Assembly (NCBI GenBank): GCA_004352715.1
Contig: SCFE01000063.1
Location: 708,977 to 772,976, forward strand
Direction of reading: 5' to 3'
DNA length: 64,000 nucleotides
Origin: Hofstenia miamia
Lineage: Eukaryota; Xenacoelomorpha; Acoela
The notes beneath the pieces were generated by a model. That model searched no databases, had not been told where the DNA came from, and saw only the letters and a list, made by a program, of their open reading frames with translations. The position numbers and the translations under genes were made by a program. Positions 1 to 11,931 of this stretch are shown here, piece by piece; positions within the stretch are counted from its first letter, which is position 1; every line of letters starts with the position of its first letter.

Positions 1-214
1 TTGTTGAATTATTTTATAAAAAGTAGTATACATTCAATTCAAGTCATATAGAATGACTTGTTTACTTCCATTTCAAATATACATTGAATATATGCAGGTC
101 TGTACTCCTATATAATTAACAAATATGATCTAAATTTCATCATTATATTTTTATGTTGTTTTTTGACCAAATTTATTTTTCAAAAAATGGAATCCAATCA
201 ATTTAACAAGGTGG
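1..214. repeat. Left part of a duplicated block, recurs at 26668-26914
   Basis: This stretch matches 26668-26914 almost base for base. The second copy carries about 23 extra bases after the shared ATTCAATTCAA. The match ends at an N gap (26915-27887) in the second copy and resumes at 27888, which matches 3220. No coding sequence is evident. It is most simply the same locus from a second haplotype, or a segmental duplication. Confidence 0.85.
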
Positions 215-1015
215 GCAGATGGGTGCACCGCCTAAGCATCCTGAGCAACATCTTGAGTGCAATCCTGCATATATGCAATTGTAAATACTCAATAACCAAT
301 TGTATTCTGTGCTATTCATTTATTAATTATAGTATAAACACCTAGGGGATTTCTTAAAAAGATTTAGTTTACCTTTTTATTCGGCGAGTATTTGTTAGTG
401 GAATTTGTATTTTTGATTATCGGATGATGATAAAGCATAATTTTCGCGAGCTAAAAAGGATGCACTACTATCAACTTATTGCATTTCAGTAAACATTTCC
501 TGTTTGCATTTGATCAACTTTCTATCACTGAATTAACAGGTACTTTAAAATTTATTCTTACTATCTTGTTAATTACTCAACAATTTCACATTTTTCTTTA
601 TGATTACTTTTTGAGGTTTGCAGTTTCCACCCACTTGTCACTATCTTTCTATGCTCTTGTTTTAAGTACAAATTGCTAAATTTTGGGATTTACACCGCGT
701 AATATTGTATCTATTATTTATGCAGCTATCGTGGAAGATGATCTTTTTATCCATATTGATTTTGCGAAATGATCAATATATTAAAAACAATAATCTAGTT
801 GTTTTACTTAACCCATTATCTTAAATATATTAACAATCAATATTTCCTCAAATGATTGTATTCGTACTTCACATCTTGTAAACTCTTTGTTCATTTGCAC
901 ATATATGGCAATACAACCTATAACTCAATTTTCTCTCCTGATGTTCACTGTCGTAATCTGGATTTGGACTTTTGATTGTTAGAGAATTGCCAATAGTCTT
1001 TATGTAGCGTTTCGA

Positions 1016-1316
1016 AAAGGTGCATATTTCACAAATTCAACTATGACTAGTATGCATTAGTATAACTTATACTTAAAACCTGAGAACATAAGAAGCGGAT
1101 TCTTCTGCAAAAGCTCGGGCCAACCTGTAAAATACTTTTTTGGGTATGTTTTGCCCCTCCCCCCATTAGAACAAAATGTTTTGGCAGGGGTTAGGGTTGC
1201 GACGTCTAACCTTAATAACAATAATAAAAATTATAATAATAATAATAATGATAATTACCTTAAATGAATTAAAAACTATTTTACGAAATTTAGACGTTAA
1301 TAAATTGTCAATTCGG
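1016..1316. other. 301-bp presence/absence segment between the two copies
   Basis: This segment is present in copy 1 and absent from copy 2, where TAGCGTTCGA runs straight into TTCATTTACC. It is flanked by TTCGA (1011-1015) and TTCGG (1312-1316), against one TTCGA in copy 2. That looks like a 5-bp target duplication, or a deletion between short direct repeats. Inside are a C-rich run and an AAT-rich tract (1221-1253). I see no terminal inverted repeats, ORF or tRNA-like promoter boxes, so its class is unknown. Confidence 0.6.
1221..1253. repeat. Imperfect (AAT)n microsatellite
   Basis: An interrupted run of AAT/ATA trinucleotides lies inside the 301-bp presence/absence segment. It could be the tail of a small retroelement, but this is not shown. 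Confidence 0.7.
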
Positions 1317-1350
1317 TTCATTTACCTTACTTTGTAATTAAAACATTTTT

Positions 1351-1351
1351 N
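1351..1351. other. Single-N contig join
   Basis: There is one N between two overlapping copies of the same sequence. It marks a scaffold join rather than a real base ambiguity. Confidence 0.8.
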
Positions 1352-2074
1352 AATTATAGTATAAACACCTAGGGGATTTCTTAAAAAGATTTAGTTTACC
1401 TTTTTATTCGGCGAGTATTTGTTAGTGGAATTTGTATTTTTGATTATCGGATGATGATAAAGCATAATTTTCGCGAGCTAAAAAGGATGCACTACTATCA
1501 ACTTATTGCATTTCAGTAAACATTTCCTGTTTGCATTTGATCAACTTTCTATCACTGAATTAACAGGTACTTTAAAATTTATTCTTACTATCTTGTTAAT
1601 TACTCAACAATTTCACATTTTTCTTTATGATTACTTTTTGAGGTTTGCAGTTTCCACCCACTTGTCACTATCTTTCTATGTCTTGTTTTAAGTACAAATT
1701 GCTAAATTTTGGGATTTACACCGCGTAATATTGTATCTATTATTTATGCAGCTATCGTGGAAGATGATCTTTTTATCCATATTGATTTTGCGAAATGATC
1801 AATATATTAAAAACAATAATCTAGTTGTTTTACTTAACCCATTATCTTAAATATATTAACAATCAATATTTCCTCAAATGATTGTATTCGTACTTCACAT
1901 CTTGTAAACTCTTTGTTCATTTGCACATATATGGCAATACAACCTATAACTCAATTTTCTCTCCTGATGTTCACTGTCGTAATCTGGATTTGAACTTTTG
2001 ATTGTTAGAGAATTACTAATAGTCTTTATTTAGCGTTCGATTCATTTACCTTACTTTGTAATTAAAACATTTTT
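1352..2074. repeat. Direct duplication, copy 2 (matches 325-1350)
   Basis: This is the second copy of the duplicated stretch, without the 301-bp segment. It continues into unique sequence at 2075 where copy 1 is cut by the N, so together the two copies behave like two alleles of one locus. Confidence 0.9.
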
Positions 2075-2685
2075 CACATATTTGGCGGCCATCTATCAGT
2101 TTTAATCATTGGCGTTTCTTAAAAACGTGGTACATTTTAAAGAGTGTTTCTCAATTCAAATTTGAATTTCTGATCTCTAGCCAAATGCATTCACTGAAGA
2201 GTTGAAAAAATTTCCCTGTAATTTTTAGGTTTTAACGTAAGGGGGTGATACACGGTCCAATTTGTATTAATGTAAGTAGGTCATGGTAAAAGATATTCGA
2301 TCAATTACATAAATATTGATTGCAAGTATTAGTAAGTACAATTTGACACCATTACCTGTAATACATTAGGTTACTGTTTTACTAATTTTTCTATTACATA
2401 AAAATCAGAAATACATACAAATCAGTTCTAATTTTAAGAGATATGTAAATTTACATGGTCAGAAATGTTTGCACCGTGATAGTATTATATCAAAACAGCA
2501 AACTGTTGCCACCTAAAGTTTTTTCACGGTAAGTCGCACATTTTGTAACATTCAATGCCCTATCATTATTTAACATCAATACTTAACAAATAGAATTCCT
2601 TTTGTTTGTTATACAATCTAAAAATTTGTGATATTCATATTTGAAGTTATTTTTTTATTTATAACGTTCAAATATTAGTGCTAGT
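2075..2685. other. AT-rich non-coding stretch
   Basis: I see no coding sequence, RNA gene or recognisable repeat here. Confidence 0.5.
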
Positions 2686-2899
2686 TAAACTCTGTCCCAG
2701 TTAATAAGTAAACCGGTTTTTTAGGAAAATGAGGTAGTATGATATAAACACGAGTATAATTTCAAGTTTTGATTTTCATTTTTTATAATATGCACAAGAT
2801 CCTAAACTATCTAATTCGAGCCAAAACCATGGTATTTACGCTATAATAAAACGCCAATTATTGATATAAAACTTTACTTATTAACTGGGACAGAGTTTA
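2686..2899. mobile_element. MITE with perfect 27-bp terminal inverted repeats
   Basis: Positions 2686-2712 and 2873-2899 are perfect reverse complements over 27 bases. The left arm begins TAAACTCTGTCCCAG. The outermost bases on both sides can be read as a TA target duplication, which would place it with Tc1/mariner-type non-autonomous elements. The 160-bp interior has no coding capacity. Perfect arms suggest recent insertion. The superfamily is inferred from the TA only. Confidence 0.85.
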
Positions 2900-3100
2900 G
2901 TTGAGATATTTATGACTGTATTATGTGAATGGATTTTAAACAATTCTATTGGCATAAGTTACAGAAGTAAACAAAACAATGAATTGATGCAATTTAAAAA
3001 CAAAATAAATATAGAAATAAAACTATTTATGCCTCTTCACGAGTGTGCATGTTCATATTTTGAAAAGAAGAGTTTTTCACAAACTGCGCGATAGCGAGAG

Positions 3101-3117
3101 CAAGTGTGGCACACTTG
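3101..3117. repeat. 17-bp near-palindrome
   Basis: CAAGTGTG and CACACTTG are separated by a single G. The role is unknown, and it could be chance. Confidence 0.4.
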
Positions 3118-3219
3118 GTGAATTGGTGATACTTAATTACCCGGCACACTTGTTTGACGAGAAAATCAAAAGCGATTAGATCGCTAAAATCAGGTTGGAC
3201 GACAAGTTTAAAGGGGTGG

Positions 3220-4109
3220 TACACGTTCAAACTTATCGTGGATTTGTGTACCGAGCAATTATGTAACTAAGTTTGACACACACACGTGTGACCGTGTTCA
3301 TCCAATTTAGGCACGTCTACGCCCAAAAATTTAGTTTGAGGAATCTAGTTATAAATATTGTTTGTAATTTACTTAAAAATTTAGTGAAAATCTTTGAAAA
3401 TGTACTATTCAATTTCAATTTTAATTACATTTCGTCTTATCTAGCAAATTCAAGAAACTCGATTTTTGCTTACGCCTGTTAAACCAGAAATGGGTAATCG
3501 GTATCTATTATCATTGCACAAAGAAAAATTAAATTATCTTAAAATATATTAATGTTGTTTAATTATACTAAAAGGTTACGTCATCGTTAGATTCTGATTT
3601 ACACCAATACATTCTGGAATTGTCCATAGGAACTTGAATTTTTTATTAGCGAATGCGATGTATTATAAATTTCTTAAGAGAAAAAGCAATCCACGTAATT
3701 TTGAAATTTTAAAAATTTGCCACTTTTAGCCATTTCATGAGTGAGGAATCGATTGGCTTGTCCTGTAATGACGCCTTTATAATTCAGCCAGTAGTTTTGA
3801 GAAAACGACGATGTTGAGATAGCGCTTTTATTGCGACTTATTCCAATTTTCTGAGACACAAAGCCTTTGGTATGCACAATATATGAGTATATTTACAATT
3901 TAAGCTCCTGTTAACGCCTAGCCCAAATGCCATTTTGTCTCATTTAGGAACTTAAGTAAAGCTGTGTTGTAATTCGCTTTTAAGCAAGATAATAACATAT
4001 GCTCCTTGTCATTGAAAAGGATTTTATAAGAGTCTACAGTTAATTTCATTTTACATGCTCTTTGATATTTAGCTTTTAATTAATTTTGATCTTTATTCGT
4101 TAATCTTTT
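3220..4109. repeat. Right part of a duplicated block, recurs at 27888-28856
   Basis: This stretch aligns with 27888-28856, starting at TACACGTTCAAACTTATCG and ending at TAATCTTTT, where the second copy runs into an N gap. The second copy has about 85 extra bases after AATGGGTAATC, plus small differences. The order and spacing relative to 1-214 are the same in both blocks, consistent with allelic contigs. Confidence 0.85.
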
Positions 4110-7100
4110 CCTGATTGCGTCATCTGATTTTCTCTCAACAAAACTTTTATATTCAAGTGGCCTTTCAAACTGTTGATGGGAAAGAGTCGGTATAATTTTA
4201 TTGGCATTAACTTTGTTTCGATGTGTCATTTAGGGTGCATTTCCCACTCTTTGACAGAGTGTATTGTAATTTTACACCGCTCTTCCGAACTTGAATTTCA
4301 ACATGAGTAATTTGAAGCGATGTTTCATCTCGTGTCACACATTTACTGTGAGTTCGTAGATTTGAATTAAGGTTGCTTGACCCACGAAATCTCAAAAAGT
4401 AGGTCACTGTCTCTTTCAACAGAAAATAGATTTTGAGATTCTTATTCAGAATATATTATTATGGAAAATAAGTGGCAATAAATATATTGAAACAATTTAT
4501 TTTTTAATTTCAAATTACCGTTAACTTATTGTTTAGTTGCAATTATTGCACAAAAGCGGAAATTATTTGAGCTATTTATGGTTACAATTATCTAATATAA
4601 ATGAATTAGAGAAAACGCCGGAAAATTAATTTTTGTGCTAACAAAGATTTTTGGCATATTTATCTTTTGGAAAAATTGATGGTGGGTTTCTCCTCCAAAT
4701 TATTGTTTTTCGCGAACAATAAAAGCTCACATATTTGCAATCGTTTATTTTTTCAATTTAATAAGTATTGAATAATTTATTTTTGTCAAAAATAATATTG
4801 CAATAAAATATTGAGCAACCTTGTTCTTACCTCTATTCTACCTCCTGTTTTGAGGCAAATTTAAAATTGATTGACGTCTATTCATTTTACATCGTGAAAA
4901 TGCACTCTTTGTTTACAAATATTTTTTATATGGATACCTTGTGATATTTTAACACTGTAAATATCGTTGTGCGAAGCGCTTCGTAAATATGGTTTTAAGA
5001 AATCGATTTCGTCCTACTCTCAATTCCATATCATCTTCGTTCGCTTAATTACAATAGTTTCATGCTGCCAGGGCCTGCTTTTGAAAGATAGACAGCTGTC
5101 ACTTAACGTATTTCAGCCATGAACGGAAATGTTTGCATGAAAGAGTCAATTTGGGTAATTGTGCTAAATTTGGATTTTGTTGATTGCAATGTAATTGCGT
5201 ACTTTATTGCCATTTCATTTTCCTAGACATTAAAATCCTGAACCTGAAAATTTATTAATTGCAACTGTATCCATAATTGTCTAAAATTGCAGGCTGCTTT
5301 TCAAGTTGAATATTGATCGAAACTTTTCGATATCCTTAATTTTGAGATGAAAAGATTGTTTATTTTAATTTTATTTTCACTAGTTTTTATGTGGAAAATA
5401 TTCTTCGTTATGATCACTTGGTTTCAAGATATTTCCAAAATCCTATTCTTGTCGTTTCTACTTGGACTTTTTTGCTGTAAATATGTCTTAGCTCATGATT
5501 TTATTCAGTGGAGTCATTTTATGTTACGTAGAACAAGCTTTCCTATCATTGCAAATTTTTCTTTGCAGTGGTTTTGTTCATCTATAATCGAGGAAACAAA
5601 AATATGTGAAATTTTCGATAATGTTATCGGTAAAAATATCGATTTATCTAGCAGTCTTTTAGGATAAAGGCTGTTGCCGGATGGCACACTCGAAACAAAA
5701 GATTGAAAAACACTGATTAAATGTTTTTTCAGTCACAAAAAATGTTTGTAACAAACACTTTATAGCATAAAACCTCAATAAAGTTGTTGAACTTTGTTCA
5801 TAATTGAGATTTACGATAATCGATATGTCTATTGAGGCATATTAAACGATCCGATAATCTATCGGACCTCTGAAAATAATATCGGTATCGATCATTTTAC
5901 AGCCTGTCTATAATTGCAAAGCTCCTTGTGAACACAAATATGAAGAAAACTTTCTTTTTACATAGGCTTGAGAACCATAATTAGGCGGCTTAAATTGGTT
6001 AATTTTAGTTATGACGTGTGAGTTAAATGTGAAATTTAGTTGATAAACTATCCCCCATTTTCGTGTTATTAAAGGATTGATATTTACCTAAAAGATCCCT
6101 TTCTATTTTATGTGCTTTGATCAACTTTCAAAGGGCATGCTTGAGATTTCCCACTCGTCTGATTGCAAAGAGTGAATGCAAAATATACTCGTTGCAGAAA
6201 TTTGAAAATTACTTTTCTATTTTAATGTCTTAAAGAAGTGAATTTGCTAATTGAATTTTTGAAGTTATTTTCACCACAATGGAATCGAATTCTCATTGGA
6301 TTGTAATTAAAAGAAACAAAATGCAATTTCGAAATATCCCTTTCTATGAATTTTCTTAAATTCTTATAAATTGAATTCAGCAATTACTGGTAATTATGAT
6401 TGCGCACTGTGCACGTTTACGTATATTAATACAATCACACGATCAAGTCATTAGAACGCTTTACAAATATAAACGGGTTATTGCAGTAAGGACCTCGGAC
6501 TCGCTGCCTCTTATAGTTGTTGTTGGGCGCGGTCCAAGTCACCTCAAAATCCAGGAGTTTTTTTTAACCAAAGTGACTCAGATTGTTTTGCATCAAATAT
6601 TTCAATATATGTAAAAGCTGTGAAAGTTAATTATTTCAATACTGGTAAATTATTGATCTACAAAACTGAATCCAAAATTTGAAATTCTCCATTGTTTTGA
6701 ATTTGATTGATTGTAGCAACATCAAACGAAGAAAATCTTGGTCAAGCATCTTTAGAGACAATGTAGATGCTACATACTTCTAAACTTTCAGTAGTTGTCA
6801 CCTACAAATAAAAAATTTTTTTCCAAATCACATTTTATTATCAATATTTCTCAAAAAATTGTTTGTGTTTAATGGTTACAGTTTTTTTGGTTAAGATTGA
6901 TGGAAATTCAGTTTTTATTTATAGCAATTCTTTCTTGTTATTTCAATTACGGAATGGCTGTAAATTACATCTGCTACATCTCGTAAACTTTGGCTATGAT
7001 GCTGGGGTTCTCTCACTGCGCTTTAATTGCTTATTAACATACCATCTTAAATGGTCTAATATACACAATCTAAAATTAAAATGCTAAAATTTTTAAACAT

Positions 7101-9661
7101 TTTTTAAAATAATGAATAACATTCGGCTAAAACATGTTACTTTAATTGCTTCTCAGCACTGATTTCTCTTCAATGTACAATTAGTCTAGCAAAAATTCAC
7201 AACTTTCTATAATTTATTTGAAAAAGTAACCACATTCGTAAATTAGTGTCAGTGAGATTTCCTGCCTTTATAGTTTCTTTAAAATGAATTCGTTTCTCCT
7301 TCCACGTTTGTGACCTTGTAAATTTCAATATTGAATCGCCGATGGGTCATTCATTTGGAACCAATTATAGTGGTAATCTTAAGTATTGGCAAATAATTTT
7401 CTCTATATATAAAATATATCCGGTTTTTCTTCAATTCTGGTTAGATTACTTATTTGGGTTATTTTTCTATCCACAGCTTCTAATAGACAGATTGACAGGC
7501 CCTTAAGGCAATTATTAATTTCTACAACATTTTAGTTGTATTTCTAAGGCGAGAGAATACCGGTTTACAATATCACCAATCTATATCTTGGATATTTGTG
7601 GACATAGATTTTGGTGAGAATCAGGGATCTCGTTCGCGTGTAGTGTCTGTTCCACTTTCGTGTTTTGTTTCGAAAAATGGTTTCTGTTGACGTTTCATTA
7701 ATGTAGACTGAGTGTTAATGAAGCGTGGAGTATTTTTGTAAAAGGATAGGTGGGAAATGTAGAGCACGCGTTTTGATGTCTTGATTTTGCTTACATTCGA
7801 GTGTGTCGTGCTCTAAGACACAAGTGCTCTCACTACTTCTCGCTTTCACATAATAATGGCTCTCACTTTATTTGCTAAGCTATTAATTTTTAAACCTCTT
7901 AATGTTTTTCATTCCGAGTATGCAAGGCAAATCTCAGTGCTTGCTATAATTACATTCGCATCACTTCTATTGCCATTTAACTGTTTATTTTCTTCATTGT
8001 CACAATGTTCTGTCTTAATGTCGTCTCGTAATGCCTGAAGTTATTTTCCCATTTCCTTCATTTAGGCCGTTTGTTCCTTGCCTCCACATTCAAAATTAGT
8101 TCTAAAACCAATCATCGGATTTAGCCATTTTTGTTTGAAAGAAGGTTCATCCTGAATTGAGTCTTTTTTGAATATCTAAAATAGGCAATTGAAAACACCT
8201 CCTATATTTGTATCTAAAGCGATCTACATACATTCAGCCTTCAGAGTATACTCGGTAATATTTGGCTGGATGTCATTTCATATAGATGACATTTTCTGTT
8301 TTTGTAACCTTATATTTAAGCTATTGCATAAAAAGAACAATTTCAAACCCAACTCAGACGAATAGGAATATCAAACGTCAGGCCTAAATGTTTATCGGGA
8401 TGGCCTTATATTAAGTTCGCTATTGATTTGCTTATAGCTCACCGCGCTTGCAATTTCTTTGTTCCCAACGTAAACGACAATTTATGAGTCTGTTATCAGT
8501 AATAATATATTGACAAGATTAGCATCCTTTCAAGTGATGATCGACATAAACCTCTTTGTTTCTAATGTGAAATGTAGTTACTCAATGTAGTGTTTAATTT
8601 TCAATTTTAACCTTCATTTTTGTTAACATATGTCATTACTTTTGGCTAAAAAATCGTACGATTTATAGTACCATCGTTTTTCACAGTTAGGTTTTGGGTT
8701 GAAGAATTAATGCAAACTTGTCATGGCGTTGATACATTGCTTTTATGGCTACATCAGCCTATGTTGAAAAATCACTGTTAACGAATCTGCGAAAAATTGT
8801 AACCGAATATTAATCATTGGCTTATTCTAATAGTTACAACATTGAAGCAAGAATAGTAATCTACTGTTTTACCATAAAATGATTAACAATAAAATGTTAA
8901 TTCGACAAGCAACTGACTTTCAATTTAGTCAAAAAAACCTTTTTAAATACTTTAGACGTTTTTCAAACAAGACAAAAGATGTAAAAAAAATTATCCATAA
9001 CTATCAAAGGTATCAGGTATTTAACTTTTTAGCGTAAAATGTTTTCTAGATTTACCTGGGAATTAGCTTAAGGAATAAAATTCAACCTGCATTTTTTTCT
9101 TGAATTTATTTAAATATTCAGTCTCTTGAAAAATATAAATGAATACTTGTAAGAATTCGTTAGATTTAATAGTCAGTTTCATCACTCGAAAGTAACTGTC
9201 TCCCAATATAATGCATATTTTGTTTATGTATGTTTTTTGAATGCTCTTCAATGAATTTTCTTTATGAAATTCCTTGTTAAATATTTTAAACTCTCTCATT
9301 GACATAAATGCGTTTTTTATTTCCCGCTGAAATGGAAATGTCAGAAATTATAAAATTGCGTTATTTATCTGCTAACGATTCAATCTAAACCTGCTGATAG
9401 GCAGTTGTATTGTTTTTCTTTCGATAATAATTATTCAAATTAAATGTATGTACCTCGGTGATACAAATAGTACATATATGTGGCAAATTATACAATCGTA
9501 TATACCTTTCATAAGATGTCCGAAATTTAAAATCCGACTGTCAAATTCTGACAATTATTTTTAAAAATTCCATTTTGTAAAGTCTACGAACACTGGCCTA
9601 TGTACTATGTCGTAGGTTCTCATTAATATTAAGTACAATTTCCCATTGTTCTTACCGTTAA
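4110..9661. other. AT-rich non-coding stretch
   Basis: No host gene is recognisable. The longest open frame (5347-5667, plus) encodes a run of hydrophobic residues with no family resemblance, as AT-rich DNA often does. The only local structure I noticed is a patch rich in ATCGAT and CGATA (about 5605-5895). Confidence 0.5.
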
Positions 9662-9929
9662 TATGTATATGTTATAGTAAAATTGTTGAACTAGGAATTT
9701 CGTGAAATCCTTAAAATTCAGTGAATTTGTGAAATTGGTACTTCACGTTCCAGGCTTCATAAAAACTAGATGTATTTATTGAAAAAAATACTAAACCTAA
9801 CCATAACCCAACTCCTCAAATTTAGTTGTTTTATGAAGTTTTTAAGTGAGATTACAATTTCACAACTTCGTTGAAATTTTAGGCTTTTCACGAAGTTCCT
9901 AATTACCGAATCTTACTGTAACACATACA
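9662..9929. mobile_element. Foldback MITE with about 100-bp imperfect inverted arms
   Basis: The left arm (9662-9765) and the reverse complement of the right arm (9829-9929) align along their whole length. They share TAGGAA-TTCGTGAAA, a TTGTGAAATTG core and the inner CTTCATAAAA. About 65 bp of loop separates them. The arms differ at many positions, so the insertion is old. A TA at the outer ends is compatible with a Tc1/mariner origin, but I cannot fix the exact termini. Confidence 0.7.
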
Positions 9930-10564
9930 TATATATTTTTCTACTATTTGTATATTATATATGTTGTAAATAAAACCGTTTTATCTTTACTAATAAAAGA
10001 TAAATTTAAATGACCCCATGAAAAGTTGGATTAATTGTAGTGTCCACTTCGCATTTGATATTCAGTGAGGCGAATTGTTTAATTTCTCTGAATAGACTGC
10101 TTTTATGGATGTATTAATTGACGAATAATGACCTTAGTGTTGATAAAAATGCGCTTTAAGAGTTTTTCTTATCGTCTCTGCACAGCATGCTTTGAAGTCG
10201 TTTAAATATTTACCACACTCAACACTTGCAAAATTCGATGGAAATGTCTCATTTTGTTTAGATGCTCAATTATTTATTTACTGCTATTATTCCATCAGTT
10301 TTCGTCTGATCAAGCAATTTAATCAATGTGCATGTAATTTCTAGTTTTTAACTGTTATTAACGTTACATATTAAATTTTCTGCTTCAAATCTTTCAGAAA
10401 ATTAGCTAATGACCTATCCGTTGTCCTAATCTTGCTACTGTTACACAATTGAATTATAAATGAGCGTGAATTGTGTGACCATTTTTAAATTGCTTAATAA
10501 TAGAAAAATCCATTTTTCTTACGGGATTCACAAAACTATCCGCAAATCACTTATATATACAGTA
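9930..10564. other. AT-rich non-coding stretch left of the Tc1 element
   Basis: I see no coding sequence or named repeat here. Confidence 0.45.
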
Positions 10565-10765
10565 TGCGTCAATTTATTATGGACACCCTCATTGTTTGAA
10601 ATTTTTAATCTAGAATCCGCTAATCTGAATGTATTCATTTGAAGCTATGCATATAGACACCTAAGGATATTACGCATTATATTAAAACAATACTGGCTAG
10701 TACATAATTATGCTTTTGAGCATGATATAAGAATAGGTTCGACACATTATTATGGACAGTTTCAT
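10565..10765 (+). repeat. Left terminal inverted repeat of the Tc1 element
   Basis: Aligned with the reverse complement of about 11932-12131. It holds an outer TTATTATGGACACC and an inner TTATTATGGACAG copy, the two candidate transposase-binding direct repeats. Confidence 0.75.
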
Positions 10766-10869
10766 TTTATAACACAAACGCTAACTTACAATCAATATTC
10801 AAGTCCGTAAAATTACAACAAAATGTATTATAACAATGCACAATAACATATACAAAGCATAAACAGTTT

Positions 10870-11810
10870 ATATTTTGTATGACGATGACCGCCTTTAACA
10901 GCAACACTGCTTGAATCCCAGCACGCATGCTGTCTATTGTAGCACGCAACTTCATTGTAAAGGCGGGATCTCCTATCAAAGCGTTGATTGAGCATTTTCT
11001 AATTCCTTGGGTATGTTCAGAGTTTGTTTTGCCAAAAGAGACTTTACAATATCCCATGCATTCTCAATTGGGTTTAAATCTGAGTTTTTGCCTTGTCAAG
11101 TCAATACCTGCACCCCAGCATTCTTCAAGAAGTTCGTGCATATCTTTGGCAGTTGTCCAGGTTGTTGTGCCATGCACGTAGTTGGGGCAGCATCTGGTTT
11201 TGAATAACATCAAGATATTTGGTGCTGTTCATCATCCCTTTAAATGTGTAATATTTCCGCACCCTCATAACTAATGATGCTCAATACCATCACCCTTGTC
11301 GGATGCTTAACTGACTGGCTTACTGGTGAATGTGCTGATGGTATGTGCCATACACGTTTTGCAGATGCTTCTTGGCGCTCAAACGTGCTCTTATCACTGA
11401 AGCATACACTATGCCAGTCTTCCTTTGTCCAATTCTGATATGCCTTAGCAGAATCCTGACGTTTGAACATCATTGCTTTTGTCAGTTTGGGCACATGACG
11501 TGGGCGTAAAGAGCGACAACCCACACTATTTAGTCATCGTTGTACGGTGCGAGTTGATAATTTGTCGCCGCCGGCTTGAAGTTCACCTTGTAGTTGACCA
11601 GCGGTCATTAGGGGTAGATTTCAAAGTGGTAGAACCATGGCACGGTGATCAGATTCAGTTATATTTTTCTTGGCACCTGCGACGCCCTGATAAACACGGA
11701 CTTTTGATGTTTAGCAGAATGGAGCGACTAGCCTTGTATTCACGTGCTATTTGGCGGATGCTGAGAATAGTTAAATGCAATGAACTTCAGCTTGTGATAA
11801 GTCCTTTCAT
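10870..11810 (-). pseudogene. Tc1-like transposase, broken by frameshifts and stops
   Basis: Tc1 transposases cut and paste the element using an N-terminal paired-like helix-turn-helix domain and a DDE/DDD catalytic core. Reading the minus strand across frames, pieces appear in the right order. An SIRQIARE-like helix-turn-helix stretch lies near 11765-11740. A GCRSLRPRHVPKL stretch at the 11524 end follows. NWTKEDWHSVCFSDKSTF carries the first catalytic D. A degraded region stands where the second D would be (about 11180). NSDLNPIENAWDIVKSLL carries the third catalytic position (about 11090-11040), and IQAVLLLK lies near the C-terminus. An ATG at 11810 is a plausible start. No single frame spans the gene, and stops interrupt the N-terminal half, so this copy is inactive. 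The family assignment is firm and the exact ends are inferred. Confidence 0.88.
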
Positions 11811-11931
11811 TTTCCCAGGACAAATAATGAACACACTTTATATATTCAAAGGACGGATATTAATACACGTAGGGTTGCTATTTTTAGAATGTGGGTTTGT
11901 AATTTATCATGTACGTAGGCGTACATGTGAG

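Larger units (their letters stand above)
325..1350. repeat. Direct duplication, copy 1 (matches 1352-2074)
   Basis: Copy 1 begins with AATTATAGTATAAACACC and ends in AAACATTTTT immediately before a single N at 1351. The same sequence restarts right after the N. The copies are nearly identical, apart from a few substitutions and a segment of about 301 bp (about 1016-1316) present only here. Overlapping sequence on both sides of a one-base N is typical of two unmerged allelic contigs. A short AT-rich reading frame is shared by both copies, but it has no recognisable protein features. Confidence 0.9.

Noticed and set aside
479-679. 66-codon frame present in both duplicated copies
   Set aside because: Conserved only because the DNA is duplicated. 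Composition is that of random AT-rich DNA, and no motif is present.
1188-1203. Telomere-like GGGGTTAGGGTTG
   Set aside because: Only about two units, not an array. It could be chance in a G-rich patch.
5347-5667. 106-codon hydrophobic frame resembling a secreted or membrane protein
   Set aside because: Poly-T-rich DNA yields Phe/Leu/Ile runs by chance. There is no family resemblance, splice context or conserved motif.
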